Shown here piece after piece: positions 46,204 through 55,272 of a DNA stretch of 64,000 bases (positions within the stretch are counted from its first letter, which is position 1; each line of letters opens with the position of its first letter). Both the position numbers and the translations under genes were made by a program. The stretch is taken from the NCBI RefSeq assembly GCF_009870785.1, contig NZ_WTWX01000002.1:433836-497835 (forward strand), given 5' to 3'. Under the pieces are notes generated by a model. That model was not told the origin of the DNA and made no database searches. It was given only the letters and a program-made list of their open reading frames with translations. The stretch comes from Paenibacillus sp. An7 (GTDB lineage: Bacteria; Bacillota; Bacilli; Paenibacillales; Paenibacillaceae).

Positions 46204-46364
46204 TGAATACACCTCCGATAAGCTTCGTTGAGACGCCAGCCGTGCGTCTACTTCAGACAAGGTGAAATGCGAGAAGGCCCCCATCATACCAAATATGGAA
46301 GGTATATACAATTGTTTTTTACAGGTATAATTTTACGGCATAGAACTTTATAAATAGACAAAAA

Positions 46365-46483
46365 ACCACCGGGACCAAGTTGTCTCATGCTTTTCACAAT
46401 ATCTCTTCCTGCGCTAGTAACAGAGTTTTAAAATCTACGCAGAAGAGATAAAAGCAACAGCCTTCCTTCTTTGTCCCGATGGT
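46365..46483 (-). terminator. Complex ~120-nt nested hairpin ending in T6
   Basis: On the minus strand outer arms ACCATCGGGAC / GTCCCGGTGGT, middle TTGCTTTT / AAAAGC..CAA, inner ATCTCTTCTGCG / CGCAGGAAGAGAT, then TTTTTTG. It lies after the sigma-factor/ABC operon and 160 bp before the DUF990 permease gene. It acts at least as a terminator, and may be a leader-type attenuator or small RNA. The rest of the 381-bp gap is AT-rich without genes. Confidence 0.6.
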
Positions 46484-46584
46484 CATATTGATTTAATTAT
46501 TTATTTTATTACTTATTTTATTACGATCATTTCAAATCAATTATAGTTTCTTTAACTGTAAAATTTATTTCATTAAAATCTAAA

Positions 46585-47472
46585 TTATAAATCCTTCTTG
46601 CGGAATCGCAGGACTCCCCATACAAAAGCAATGACAGCATATATCATCGCATAGATCACAAAGGTACCCGATGGAACATCTCCAATGAAAAATCCGGATA
46701 TCATATGGCTTACATTAACGACACTGCCTAGTTCATCAAGACCGATGAGTCCATGCATCATTTTTCGCTGCAACGCATCCACTGGCATAATGATGGACAT
46801 GAGTCCCGAAACGTTAGACAGCGTATTACCAATTTCCTCTGCACCAAAAGCCTCAAAAATCCCGATCTTCTGAATCTTTTCCAGCATACCACCAAGCCAG
46901 CCCGCTCCAAATAACATGGTCATAAACACACCGTTTCCGAGCGATGAAAATTTAGTAGATCCAAGCATCGTAAGTGAAACGAGCAGAACAATAATGAGAG
47001 CAAGCAAGAGCAGTGCCTTAACATGAACCATAAAGGCTTTAGGGATTGCTGCATGGATATCCGTAATGACCATAATTGCTGTATATAAAATGAGCGTATA
47101 ACAGCAAAGCATCGTGACGAATCCGAGCCACCGCCCTATATAAAACTGTGTTCTTGATATAGGACGTGTAAGCAGAGCCTGCATGACTCCTTGCTCCGCT
47201 TCCCCAGCAATCGAAGAGAATGAGCTAAAGATGGAGAGCAGCGCAATGACAAAACCAGCAAAGAAGAAGCCGATCATCATCATGAGAACTCCCATCGTAT
47301 AGGTAGTAATGATAGAATTGCCATCCGAAAATCCTCCAAAGCTCTCACTTCCTGCGACAGCATCCGCAATAAACCAGTAAGCAATGAGGAATAATACCGT
47401 AAGAATCATAGCGAGCACCATAACCCGCTTACGAATCATCTCTTTCCAGGTCATCTGCATAATGAGCATCAT
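46585..47472 (-). CDS. ABC-2 type permease of the ECF-sigma operon
   Basis: 295 residues, six hydrophobic helices, starting MMLIMQMTWKEMIRKRVMVL (typical basic amphipathic lead of ABC-2 permeases). EGEQ-like coupling segment: IAGEAEQGVMQALLTRPISR near 88-107. The start overlaps the ATPase stop (ATGA). It works with the ATPase upstream; export or immunity-like roles are common for this class. Confidence 0.9.
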   Translation of the reverse strand: MMLIMQMTWKEMIRKRVMVLAMILTVLFLIAYWFIADAVAGSESFGGFSDGNSIITTYTMGVLMMMIGFFFAGFVIALLSIFSSFSSIAGEAEQGVMQALLTRPISRTQFYIGRWLGFVTMLCCYTLILYTAIMVITDIHAAIPKAFMVHVKALLLLALIIVLLVSLTMLGSTKFSSLGNGVFMTMLFGAGWLGGMLEKIQKIGIFEAFGAEEIGNTLSNVSGLMSIIMPVDALQRKMMHGLIGLDELGSVVNVSHMISGFFIGDVPSGTFVIYAMIYAVIAFVWGVLRFRKKDL

Positions 47473-48467
47473 ACGTCTTGTTCCCCCCGATGACTAAGCC
47501 CCTTCACTGCCGTTAAGAACCAGTCTTCCAATTTACCGCTCTCTTTCCCAACTTCATAAAGCGTAAGCCCTTGTTCAATGAGTAATGAATTGATCCATCC
47601 CGCCTGTTCTTCATTCTGTAATTCAGCTTTGAGCCAGACCGTATCATGTCCTGAAATAACAAGCTCTTGCTGCGCCGTATTAGTAGAAAAGTCCGGCTTA
47701 TGTAGCGTTTCTACTTCAAATTCAAAACCCGTTTCTTCCTGAATCCACGTTCTCACAAGTGGTGTATAGCCGCTTACTTTAAAACGAAAGGTTACTCTTT
47801 GCTGAAGTACATTCCCTACATCGCCCGTACGCAAAATCTCCCCATTATTTAGAAGTGCAATCTGGTCACATACCGCTTCTACATCTTCAAGCATGTGGGA
47901 GTTTAAGAAGATGGTCTTACCTTCTGCTTTTAATTTCATCAGAATCGAGCGAACCTCTTTACGTCCAACCGGATCGAGAGCTGAGGATGGCTCGTCCAAA
48001 AAAATAATATCCGGATCACTAACAAGTGCTGCCGCAAGTCCGAGCCGCTGCTGCATCCCTTTAGAATAGTTCTTGATCTTGCCCTTCCCCCGGCTCCCAA
48101 GTCCTACCTCATCAAGCAATTTTGGAATTCGCTCTTTGGCTGTACTTGTATCCACTCCGCATAGTTTTGCATGAAGTTTAATCACCTCTTCTCCTGTCAG
48201 CCATTCTTGATACCTGAATAACTCCGGCAAGTAACCAATTCGCATCTTCGCTTCCAGACTATGAATTGGATGTCCAAAGATGGTTGCCGTTCCCTCTGTA
48301 GGATGGATCAGACCGACCAGCATTTTCACAAAAGTACTCTTCCCTGCTCCATTCGGGCCGAGGAAGCCAAAGGCTTCCCCTTTCTGAACGGTGATCGATA
48401 CATTACGGCATCCACGACCATTATCGAACTCTTTCGTTAATCCTTCCGTATGAATCGCAGCTGTCAC
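47469..48467 (-). CDS. ABC transporter ATP-binding protein of the ECF-sigma operon
   Basis: 332 residues from a GTG that overlaps the anti-sigma stop (GTGA). Walker A GPNGAGKSTF (near 36), signature YSKGMQQRLGLAAAL (near 131), Walker B DIIFLDEPSSALDP, H-loop LNSHMLEDVEAV. The ~120-residue C-terminal tail (VTFRFKVSGYTPLVRTWIQE) is typical of CcmA/NatA-like exporters. It is coupled to genes on both sides. Confidence 0.92.
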   Translation of the reverse strand: MTAAIHTEGLTKEFDNGRGCRNVSITVQKGEAFGFLGPNGAGKSTFVKMLVGLIHPTEGTATIFGHPIHSLEAKMRIGYLPELFRYQEWLTGEEVIKLHAKLCGVDTSTAKERIPKLLDEVGLGSRGKGKIKNYSKGMQQRLGLAAALVSDPDIIFLDEPSSALDPVGRKEVRSILMKLKAEGKTIFLNSHMLEDVEAVCDQIALLNNGEILRTGDVGNVLQQRVTFRFKVSGYTPLVRTWIQEETGFEFEVETLHKPDFSTNTAQQELVISGHDTVWLKAELQNEEQAGWINSLLIEQGLTLYEVGKESGKLEDWFLTAVKGLSHRGEQDV

Positions 48468-49627
48468 TGATTCATCAGCTCCTTGATTTCTTGGATCAAT
48501 TTCTCTTTTGTATCGAACAGAGTATATCCCTCCAAGCGATACAGTACATCATCTTTAGTCCAAGTAGCCACATAATTTGTAGTCTCTTTTATTTCTCCTG
48601 ATTCTCCATAGTAGTTGTAACTATTATCTTCTAGAATGACAAAAGTGCCATCCACATTTATTTTCTCAGCTTTACCATCTGTAATAATTGGCAATGGAAG
48701 TTTGCCACCAAGTATCTGCTCCGTTTGGATTGCTGATTTCATTCGATCTGGCAATAGCGGGAAGTTCAGCACTGCTTTTACTGCGTCCTCAATAGACGCA
48801 GAAGAATCTATACTAACTCTAGGAATTTTCTGTTGATATATAGATGCAGTTTTTTCTTCGTCAGCGGTTTGATAAATTTGGTATAGCGTTGCAGGAATCT
48901 CGAATGTAATAAGCTTACCATCTAGTGATTCTGGCATAAGATCATCTGCTCCCAGTCGTTTCATCGTTGCATTCACTTTAGGTATATCCAGCTTCATTGT
49001 TATCGTCTGTGAACTTTCAATAATTCCAGCATGTTTCGGATTAATCAAATCATCAGTTACAGCTTGGATACCGAGTTGTTCAGCAATCTGTTCTGCTGTC
49101 TTACTTCTTAGCGACCAGTCATCGTCTGATTTGTTCGTAAACGTACCGTACTTACTTATAAACTCATGTACTCCTTCACCCTCAGAGATTGTGCTGATAA
49201 AATTCATCAGTTCCCCTTCATCTACCGAAGTAACTTCCTCCATTCGGAATTGATTCAGGATCGCAGCAAGTGCTTTATCTCCAATAGGTGTGGCTACCAT
49301 CACGCCGGCAATCGCTGCAGCAGCGGCAATACTAATCCACTTTTTCGCAGGATGTCTTCTTGATTTCTTCCTCTTTGGCTTACTGTGTTGATTTTTATTC
49401 ACTACATTTTGTTCTTCTTCATTTACCTTCATTTCTCTCATCTCTCCTTTGATGGTACTAGTTGCAACTTGATCTGTTCCTATCTCTTCTGATTTCTTCA
49501 TATCCAGCTGGCTCGATGCCCAAGCTGTCCACTTGGGGCTCATCTCCTCTTTCTGGAGCTTGGATGTGAGCTTTTGCCATGCTTCATCTATCCGTTCATT
49601 TTCCTTGTTATCTTTTATAGAGGTCAT
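48464..49627 (-). CDS. Membrane-anchored anti-sigma factor
   Basis: 387 residues. The cytosolic N-terminus (~1-90) is charged and helical (IDEAWQKLTSKLQKEEMS); one membrane helix near 92-115 (WISIAAAAAIAGVMVATPIG); the extracytoplasmic part (~270 residues) carries repeated sensor-like beta segments and ends GYTLFDTKEKLIQEIKELM. ATG 49627 is chosen, with AAGGAG 12 nt before; a TTG four codons earlier touches that site. It follows an ECF sigma gene, the standard sigma/anti-sigma pairing, and is coupled to an ABC exporter. The signal sensed is unknown. Confidence 0.8.
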   Translation of the reverse strand: MTSIKDNKENERIDEAWQKLTSKLQKEEMSPKWTAWASSQLDMKKSEEIGTDQVATSTIKGEMREMKVNEEEQNVVNKNQHSKPKRKKSRRHPAKKWISIAAAAAIAGVMVATPIGDKALAAILNQFRMEEVTSVDEGELMNFISTISEGEGVHEFISKYGTFTNKSDDDWSLRSKTAEQIAEQLGIQAVTDDLINPKHAGIIESSQTITMKLDIPKVNATMKRLGADDLMPESLDGKLITFEIPATLYQIYQTADEEKTASIYQQKIPRVSIDSSASIEDAVKAVLNFPLLPDRMKSAIQTEQILGGKLPLPIITDGKAEKINVDGTFVILEDNSYNYYGESGEIKETTNYVATWTKDDVLYRLEGYTLFDTKEKLIQEIKELMNQ

Positions 49628-49675
49628 GGACTCATTCAACTCCTTATTATTCCATATTCTCGTGAGGCGAAGATC

Positions 49676-50188
49676 CTAAGTCACCGATTTTCTTAGTACT
49701 TTCCGTTTCAATTTATTCGTTGCCCGGCTCAGCATGGAACCGACAAGTGGTGGTCTTACGTTCAGTTCCTCCGCAATTTCAGCATAGCTGTAACCGGAGT
49801 ATTTTAGCATCAGTACCTTACGATCTCGTTCAGGCAGTTCTTCCATCCACTCCCTAACTTCTTCTTGATCCATGCGCCTTAGCACCACTTCTTCTCCCGA
49901 GGCTATCTGCTGCCCCATATCATAATGCTGCTCCTGCTTATCTTTTAATTTGCGTTCTCTAATCTGTTTACTTATATAGTCATACCCGATGCGGGTCAGT
50001 ACACGATGTAACCATGCACCCATTGCGGCCGGATCGTCAGGCGGATTACGGTACAATCTAATGAATACTTCTTGCGCAAGATCTTCCGCCGCGGCTTCAT
50101 CCTGAACCAGTGCAACGAGTTTACGTCTCACGATCGGATAATGCTCCTCAAACACGGTGCGAAAAAAATCTATTTCCGGTCCTTCCAT
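49676..50188 (-). CDS. ECF RNA polymerase sigma factor (SigX/SigM-like)
   Basis: 170 residues. Sigma-2 region: FEEHYPIVRRKLVALVQDEA then AEDLAQEVFIRLYRNPP (residues ~13-52). Sigma-4 region: LPERDRKVLMLKYSGYSYAEIAEELNVRPPLVGSMLSRA (about 115-155), with the HTH reading the -35. AAAGGAG precedes the ATG at 12 nt. Followed by its anti-sigma and an ABC exporter, so the set is likely an envelope-stress or antimicrobial-response module. Confidence 0.92.
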   Translation of the reverse strand: MEGPEIDFFRTVFEEHYPIVRRKLVALVQDEAAAEDLAQEVFIRLYRNPPDDPAAMGAWLHRVLTRIGYDYISKQIRERKLKDKQEQHYDMGQQIASGEEVVLRRMDQEEVREWMEELPERDRKVLMLKYSGYSYAEIAEELNVRPPLVGSMLSRATNKLKRKVLRKSVT

Positions 50189-50225
50189 GTGTTGTTCGTC
50201 TCCTTTCAGCTGCAGCTATCTATAA

Positions 50226-50252
50226 GACGGACCTTATATTTATTTTGTAGCA
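50226..50252 (-). promoter_or_regulatory. Candidate ECF-type autoregulatory promoter
   Basis: On the minus strand TGCTACA (50252-50246), 16-nt spacer, CGTC (50229-50226), about 40 bp before the sigma gene. This resembles ECF promoters (TGWAAC-N16-CGTC). The rest of the 411-bp gap to the lpxA-like gene is AT-rich with no other support. Confidence 0.35.
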
Positions 50253-50599
50253 CTTAAATCAATTTTCAACATATCTTTAGTTGCTTTAATGAGTTAAGAA
50301 ATGGATTTACTTATTATAAAATACCGAACATCGTAATTTATCGTTCAAATAGATTGATAAGAAGGAGATGCAGAAAAAAACTCGAATTATAGGAAATATG
50401 GAAATTTACTGGAAAATAACTTACTGAAGAGATGTGTAAGTTTATATCTTTGCTACACTGGTAACAGGGGTAATAACAGCACTCCGCTTGTCCAAATAAG
50501 AAGAAATAAACAGAACTTTCATCTTAACGATTCCTGAAACAACCATAATTCGACACAAAATGATAGATTTATAAATCACTTAAGATATGAGGGATAAAC

Positions 50600-51409
50600 A
50601 TGTTCAGTTCAACGCTTGCTATTCATGTGACAGCTATTATTCATCCAACAGCGGTAATCGGAGAGAATGTTACAATTGGCCCGTTCAGCATTATAGAAGA
50701 AGGAGTCAAAATCGGAGATGGATGCAAAGTTGGGAGTCATGTTCATATTGGTTCACACACACAGTTAGGGAAGAATAATCAGATATTTCAAGGTGCAATC
50801 ATTGGTGCAGTCCCGCAAGATAAATCATGTAAAAACGGTGGGGATCGCCTGATTATTGGTGATAACAACACCATAAGGGAGTATGTAACAATTAGTAAAG
50901 GAACACATAAGAGCGATGGGATAACACGTGTAGGAGATGGCAATCTCCTTATGAATTACGTTCACATTGGGCACGATGCAATACTTGGTAATCACATCGT
51001 CATAGCTAATAGTGCTCAATTAGCGGGTCACGTGGAGATTGAAGATTATGTATTTATTGGCGGTCAGGTTTGTATCCTTCAGTTCTGTAAAATCGGTAAG
51101 CTTTCCATGATTGGTGGGATGAGCGGTGTTTCCCAAGATATTGTACCTTACTCTTTTGCTAACGGTGAGCGCGGAGATATATGTGGTGTAAATATTATCG
51201 GGTTAAGGAATGAGGGAGTATCCAGGGATGAAGTGAAGATCATAAAAGAAATACACTCTATTTTATTTCGCCAGAAGTTATCACTTGCTAAATCGATTGA
51301 AGCAATAAATGCCTTACCTTCATCGGAATGCAAGCACCATACACTCCAATTCATTAATAAATCCACACAGGGAATCGCAAGAATGAATGATAAAGTTTAC
51401 TCCTCCTAA
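50600..51409 (+). CDS. LpxA-like UDP-GlcNAc acyltransferase (orphan)
   Basis: 269 residues, the length of E. coli LpxA. The N-terminal ~190 residues are a left-handed beta-helix of hexapeptide repeats (IHPTAVIGENVTIGPFSIIE). LpxA landmarks: GAVPQDKS near 70, IRESVTI-like IREYVTISKGT near 92, NYVHIGHDAILGN with the catalytic His at about 125, LAGHVEIEDYVFIGGQ, and the C-terminal SRDEVKIIKEIHSILFRQKL helical domain. A conserved His before QFC is Leu here (ILQFC). The ATG has GAGGGATA at 5 nt. No lpxC, lpxD or lpxB is near. Lipid A is not expected in this lineage, so it may acylate another nucleotide sugar. More AT-rich than neighbours. Confidence 0.85.
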   Translation: MFSSTLAIHVTAIIHPTAVIGENVTIGPFSIIEEGVKIGDGCKVGSHVHIGSHTQLGKNNQIFQGAIIGAVPQDKSCKNGGDRLIIGDNNTIREYVTISKGTHKSDGITRVGDGNLLMNYVHIGHDAILGNHIVIANSAQLAGHVEIEDYVFIGGQVCILQFCKIGKLSMIGGMSGVSQDIVPYSFANGERGDICGVNIIGLRNEGVSRDEVKIIKEIHSILFRQKLSLAKSIEAINALPSSECKHHTLQFINKSTQGIARMNDKVYSS

Positions 51410-51476
51410 ATAGTAACTAAATAGCAATAATGCACTCATGCTTTATTATTTATTATTTATTATTTTCTGATCACTC

Positions 51477-51514
51477 AAAAAACTGCCGAGGAACGGCTCC
51501 TCAGCAGCTTTTTT
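51477..51514. terminator. Bidirectional terminator
   Basis: AAAAAACTGC-C-GAGGA / TCCTC-A-GCAG-CTTTTTT between the convergent lpxA-like and alpha-glucuronidase genes. Confidence 0.85.
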
Positions 51515-51539
51515 AGTTTATATACCGGAGAATCAAACC

Positions 51540-53627
51540 CTAATAAATTGTCCGGTTCTGTTCATCTGCAATCCCTGATTTACGATAGAAATACGTATTA
51601 ATAATATCTCGCCATTCTTTAGAATGCTTATGCTGATGTTCAAGTCGTGCCATTACACCTGCATAACGCTTTGCATCGATTTTCCCTTCCAGACTGCTCC
51701 ACTGCTGAATAAGATTCTCTACTCCTTCTACTCCGGCAAAGTGAGTATCGTAGATATGCTGAATTACCGTACTTCCCGAATGCAGCTTGTGCGTATAAGG
51801 CACATGATGGAAGAAGAGCAACAGCTTATCCGGGCAGGTCACAAGCGATTCATATCGTTCGGCATTTTCCGGGAAATATTGACCTGTGTACCCTGTACCG
51901 TCTTTTACCGTACGATTCACCCCAATCCCATCGCAATCGGCAAAATGATACGTACCCCAGACCGAATATTCATATCCATCCACGTTAGGGCCATAATGAT
52001 GCTCTGGATTGACCATCCAGCCTACTCCAAGCGGAGAAGTATAACTTTCATAGATTCCCCAAGACGCAGCAAGCATAGAGCTTACCTGTTCTACAACATC
52101 GTGGTCATTTCCAAATGTCTGATGGATCCACTCCGAGGTGATCTGTTGTTCTGACAGATCTGGATTCCAAGTCAGTCGTCCATACCCATACAAATTCGCT
52201 TGGGCTAACGTATGTCCTGTCCAGTTCTCATCATCTCCGACGTTAATTACAGCTGAAATCCCGCTGTGTGCATACGGATACAGTTCGCCAGACACTACTT
52301 TCTTAATCTCGGATTTGGCACCTTTGGCGTATGTATCAAAATCAAGTATCTCTTTCCACTGCGGAATTAGATAACAGAGATGCCTTTGCTGTCCCGTATA
52401 TTCCTGAGTGATCTGGAATTCCAGTATTTGATTCGTATTTGGCATAGCACCAAGCAGCGGAGATACCCCTTCACGGACTTGGAAATCCATCGGCCCATTT
52501 TTAATCTGCAAAATTACATTGTCTTTAAACTGTCCATCCAGCGGTTTGAAATGATCGTATGCTGCTCTTGCCCGGTCTGTTGTTCGATCCCGCCAGTCTT
52601 GCAGGCAGTTATATACAAAACAGCGCCAAATCACGATTCCGCCATAAGGTTCCAGTGCTTCAGCGAGCATATTCGAGCCATCTGCATGGGTTCTTCCATA
52701 CGTAAATGGTCCAGGTCTATGCTCCGAATCTGCTTTGACTACAAACCCGCCGAAATCTGGTATTGCATCATATATTTCCTCCGCTTTTGTCTTCCACCAG
52801 GCACCGACTCTTTCATCAAGAGGATCCGCTGTCTCAAGTCCTCCAAGCTGAATCGGGCTTGCATAATTGACACTTAGAAATAATTTGATCCCATAAGCTC
52901 TAAAGATCCCCGCTACTTTCACTACATCCGGTAAAAATTCTGACGTAATCAGCTTCGTCTCTACTTTATGGACGTTTACATTATTAATAGAAATCCCATT
53001 GATCCCAATCGAAGCCATCATTCTTGCGTAGTCCCGAATACGCTCATCGCTTTGCACAAACTGATTATCTTTGAAAAAAATAGACCGTCCTGCATATCCT
53101 CGTTCAATCGAACCGTCCATGTTATCCCAGTGGTTCATCATGCGAAGAGGGTTTCTTGGATTTTCGATAACATCCAGCTGAGTAAGTGTCTGTCCCTCTG
53201 ACTGCAGAAGTCGCAGCAGATGGAACGTACCATACAGCAATCCCTTCTCTGTTTTTCCTATAATATATACGGCTTCCCCTTCTTCTTGCGGCAGTGACCT
53301 CAGGGCAAACCCTTCCTCTCCCAGATGCTGAGAAAGTTCCTTTGTCTGTAACGCTTCAGGCAAATCTTCTGCAGTAACCATAGCAAGCTGAATATACGGA
53401 CCTCGAGCAGCAGCCTCAGATAAATTCGCTGTCGCTATTAGTTCAGGTTCATTTCCAGTCATCTGGAGAATAGCGTAACGGAGTTCCCGTATGGCAGACT
53501 CCACTGCTTCTCCTGATGCGGAGCTATGTCTTACAATCGTAGATAAACAAGGTAAATCCTGTCTTTTCTCATATCGTAACCAACCTTTGTCGGCCGAAGA
53601 ATAAGGAAGCTGTTGTAGCTCAGTCAT
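51540..53627 (-). CDS. aguA: GH67 alpha-glucuronidase
   Basis: 695 residues, intracellular, removing 4-O-methylglucuronic acid from the non-reducing end of aldouronates. GH67 markers: an N-terminal domain with [24 protein letters not shown] segment near 155, the catalytic barrel with [20 protein letters not shown] and [12 protein letters not shown] (Glu/Asp bases, ~290-330), VIWRCFVYN, and [17 protein letters not shown] in the C-terminal domain. An ATG four codons into the frame (53627) is better spaced from GAGAGG than the first ATG. It is downstream of its GntR regulator and the aldouronate importer, all in one direction. Confidence 0.93.
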   Translation of the reverse strand: MTELQQLPYSSADKGWLRYEKRQDLPCLSTIVRHSSASGEAVESAIRELRYAILQMTGNEPELIATANLSEAAARGPYIQLAMVTAEDLPEALQTKELSQHLGEEGFALRSLPQEEGEAVYIIGKTEKGLLYGTFHLLRLLQSEGQTLTQLDVIENPRNPLRMMNHWDNMDGSIERGYAGRSIFFKDNQFVQSDERIRDYARMMASIGINGISINNVNVHKVETKLITSEFLPDVVKVAGIFRAYGIKLFLSVNYASPIQLGGLETADPLDERVGAWWKTKAEEIYDAIPDFGGFVVKADSEHRPGPFTYGRTHADGSNMLAEALEPYGGIVIWRCFVYNCLQDWRDRTTDRARAAYDHFKPLDGQFKDNVILQIKNGPMDFQVREGVSPLLGAMPNTNQILEFQITQEYTGQQRHLCYLIPQWKEILDFDTYAKGAKSEIKKVVSGELYPYAHSGISAVINVGDDENWTGHTLAQANLYGYGRLTWNPDLSEQQITSEWIHQTFGNDHDVVEQVSSMLAASWGIYESYTSPLGVGWMVNPEHHYGPNVDGYEYSVWGTYHFADCDGIGVNRTVKDGTGYTGQYFPENAERYESLVTCPDKLLLFFHHVPYTHKLHSGSTVIQHIYDTHFAGVEGVENLIQQWSSLEGKIDAKRYAGVMARLEHQHKHSKEWRDIINTYFYRKSGIADEQNRTIY

Positions 53628-53698
53628 GAGGTCACTCATCCTCTCTATTTCTAGAAGTTTTTTTAAAAGCCAATGAATGGATTATGAAATCGATTCAA

Positions 53699-54373
53699 TT
53701 AGACAAAATAATGCGGATATTTCTCTAACAAGAAATCTTGTTCCACTACAGCGAGACGCAAATGATCCTCCATGATTTGAACAGCTTGTGATGTCTCTTT
53801 GTCTACAATCAGCTGATAGATTTCCTTGTGCTGAGAAATAATATTGCCCCAGTTCAAATCTTTGGATAATCTGAGCATACGCAGCCGATTGAAATGAATG
53901 TTGAGCTGCTGCAGCATTTTCCATGTTCGTGCTTTTCCTGTACCCTCAAACAAAATTTGATGGAACTCTTCATCCAGCTCATACAGTTTGTAGACATTAT
54001 TTCTGCCTGCGCAGACGTCCTGCAAGGCAATATTGGTTTCCATCCGAAACCTGTATTCTTCATCAAAAGATTCACATGCAAGAGCTACAATCTCTCTCTC
54101 AATTTTCTCTCTTATGAACCTCCCTTCTTCCACATGCGCAAGATTAATCAGGGATACCGAGCTTCCACTTTGCGGCACAATATCTAGCAGCTCTTCTTCT
54201 GCCAGTTTCATAAAAGCCTCGCGTACCGGAGTTCGGCTTACATTCAGTTCCTCTGATATCTCTTTCTCGGAAATTTTCTTTCCCGGTTCCAGTTCCAAGT
54301 GCATGATTTTATCTTTCAAATAATGATAAGAGTAAGCCCGAGTAGACCCTTTGAGCTTCTGTTCTGTAGACAT
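53699..54373 (-). CDS. GntR-family regulator (FadR/FCD type) of aldouronate genes
   Basis: 224 residues. N-terminal winged helix: SYHYLKDKIMHLELEPGKKI then EKEISEELNVSRTPVREAFMKL (residues ~13-60). C-terminal FCD all-helical ligand domain with the metal-binding-type segment YELDEEFHQILFEGTG and SQHKEIYQLIVDK. GAGGGAACC precedes the ATG. It sits between Nif3 and aguA and probably responds to glucuronate-type sugars. A palindrome ATACTTGTAT 22 bp upstream of its start suggests autoregulation. Confidence 0.88.
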   Translation of the reverse strand: MSTEQKLKGSTRAYSYHYLKDKIMHLELEPGKKISEKEISEELNVSRTPVREAFMKLAEEELLDIVPQSGSSVSLINLAHVEEGRFIREKIEREIVALACESFDEEYRFRMETNIALQDVCAGRNNVYKLYELDEEFHQILFEGTGKARTWKMLQQLNIHFNRLRMLRLSKDLNWGNIISQHKEIYQLIVDKETSQAVQIMEDHLRLAVVEQDFLLEKYPHYFV

Positions 54374-54394
54374 ATGGTTCCCTCTTTCTTCTCC

Positions 54395-54404
54395 AATACT
54401 TGTA
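54395..54404. promoter_or_regulatory. Candidate GntR operator upstream of gntR
   Basis: ATACTTGTAT differs by one central base from ATACTAGTAT at 59182-59191 before the importer operon. FadR-type GntR proteins bind short AT-rich palindromes of this kind. Confidence 0.45.
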
Positions 54405-54427
54405 TCTATCTCTAGTTAGCTACTATG

Positions 54428-55228
54428 TCACAGTACCTTAATGACTGGGGATGCGGGTATAAAATAAACCGGAAGATCCGGAAAATGATCTCGAATCTGC
54501 TGAGCAACCGCCTTCATTCCCGGCTCTTCACTAGCTGCATGACCAATCAGGATTTGTGCCTGCGGGCTTCCTTGACTCACCGCATCCTGTACATATTCGG
54601 GTGTTTCCCACTCAGGTCCTTCTCCAGCTATTAGTAGATCGATTCTTTGTTCCGTGAATAAAGGAAGCGCGATATTACTTCCGCCCCGATAACCGGCAGT
54701 AAGAGCAATTTCACTACACTTTTGTTCACTGTCTCCAGCAAAACGAACATAAGGAAGAACGAGTCTATCTTTCAGATGTTGAACGATCTGCTGTACGCTG
54801 AGCGGCTCGGGAAGGGTAACCAGACAAGCATACTTCAGATGGCTATATTGATACGTATCCCACTCTAACGCTTGTAGAAGTCCATGCGTGATGATATCGG
54901 GAACCGCTTGATGCGGACCATCATGATATCGGTATAAGATCATTTGGTGTGATTTGATCTGTTCCTTTTTTCTTGAAATGACAGGATTCGTTAGTTCCTT
55001 TTCTGCTCTGCTCCCATGATGTTCATAAAACACACCTTCATGGGTGATGAAAAGATTTGCTCCAAGCTGTGCCGCTTTCTCAATCGTCTCATGGGAAGCA
55101 ACAAAGGTAACAGCCACTCCCTGAACCTTTTGGTTCAAATTCCCCGTGATAAGCCCATCCACCGTAGAACCTTCAGGCCCAGATGAAAGAGGAAGCACAT
55201 TAATCACGTCTTGAACGGTCAATGACAA
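54428..55228 (-). CDS. Nif3-like dinuclear metal-centre family protein
   Basis: 266 residues of the Nif3/YqfO fold. Metal-ligand motifs: ANLFITHEGVFYEHHGS near residues 56-72 (His residues), and the C-terminal ILIGHAASEEPGMKAVAQQI near 226-245 (His and Glu). Family function is not well settled; hydrolase activity has been proposed. It lies 44 bp after the SBP gene and 54 bp before gntR in the aldouronate locus, so a role with sugar-acid esters or lactones is possible by context. AAGTAAGGTGAT supplies a weak ribosome binding site. Confidence 0.82.
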   Translation of the reverse strand: MSLTVQDVINVLPLSSGPEGSTVDGLITGNLNQKVQGVAVTFVASHETIEKAAQLGANLFITHEGVFYEHHGSRAEKELTNPVISRKKEQIKSHQMILYRYHDGPHQAVPDIITHGLLQALEWDTYQYSHLKYACLVTLPEPLSVQQIVQHLKDRLVLPYVRFAGDSEQKCSEIALTAGYRGGSNIALPLFTEQRIDLLIAGEGPEWETPEYVQDAVSQGSPQAQILIGHAASEEPGMKAVAQQIRDHFPDLPVYFIPASPVIKVL

Positions 55229-55272
55229 ATGATCACCTTACTTTCTGTGACTTAATTCTGATAACGGAAAGC

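Noticed and set aside
46330..46500. T-box leader upstream of the DUF990 ABC operon
   Set aside because: No T-box sequence (UGGN antiterminator bulge within the conserved block) and no specifier-loop arrangement could be recognised.
52380..52877. 165-codon plus-strand frame opposite aguA
   Set aside because: Lies wholly antisense to the well-supported GH67 gene and shows no family-like pattern.
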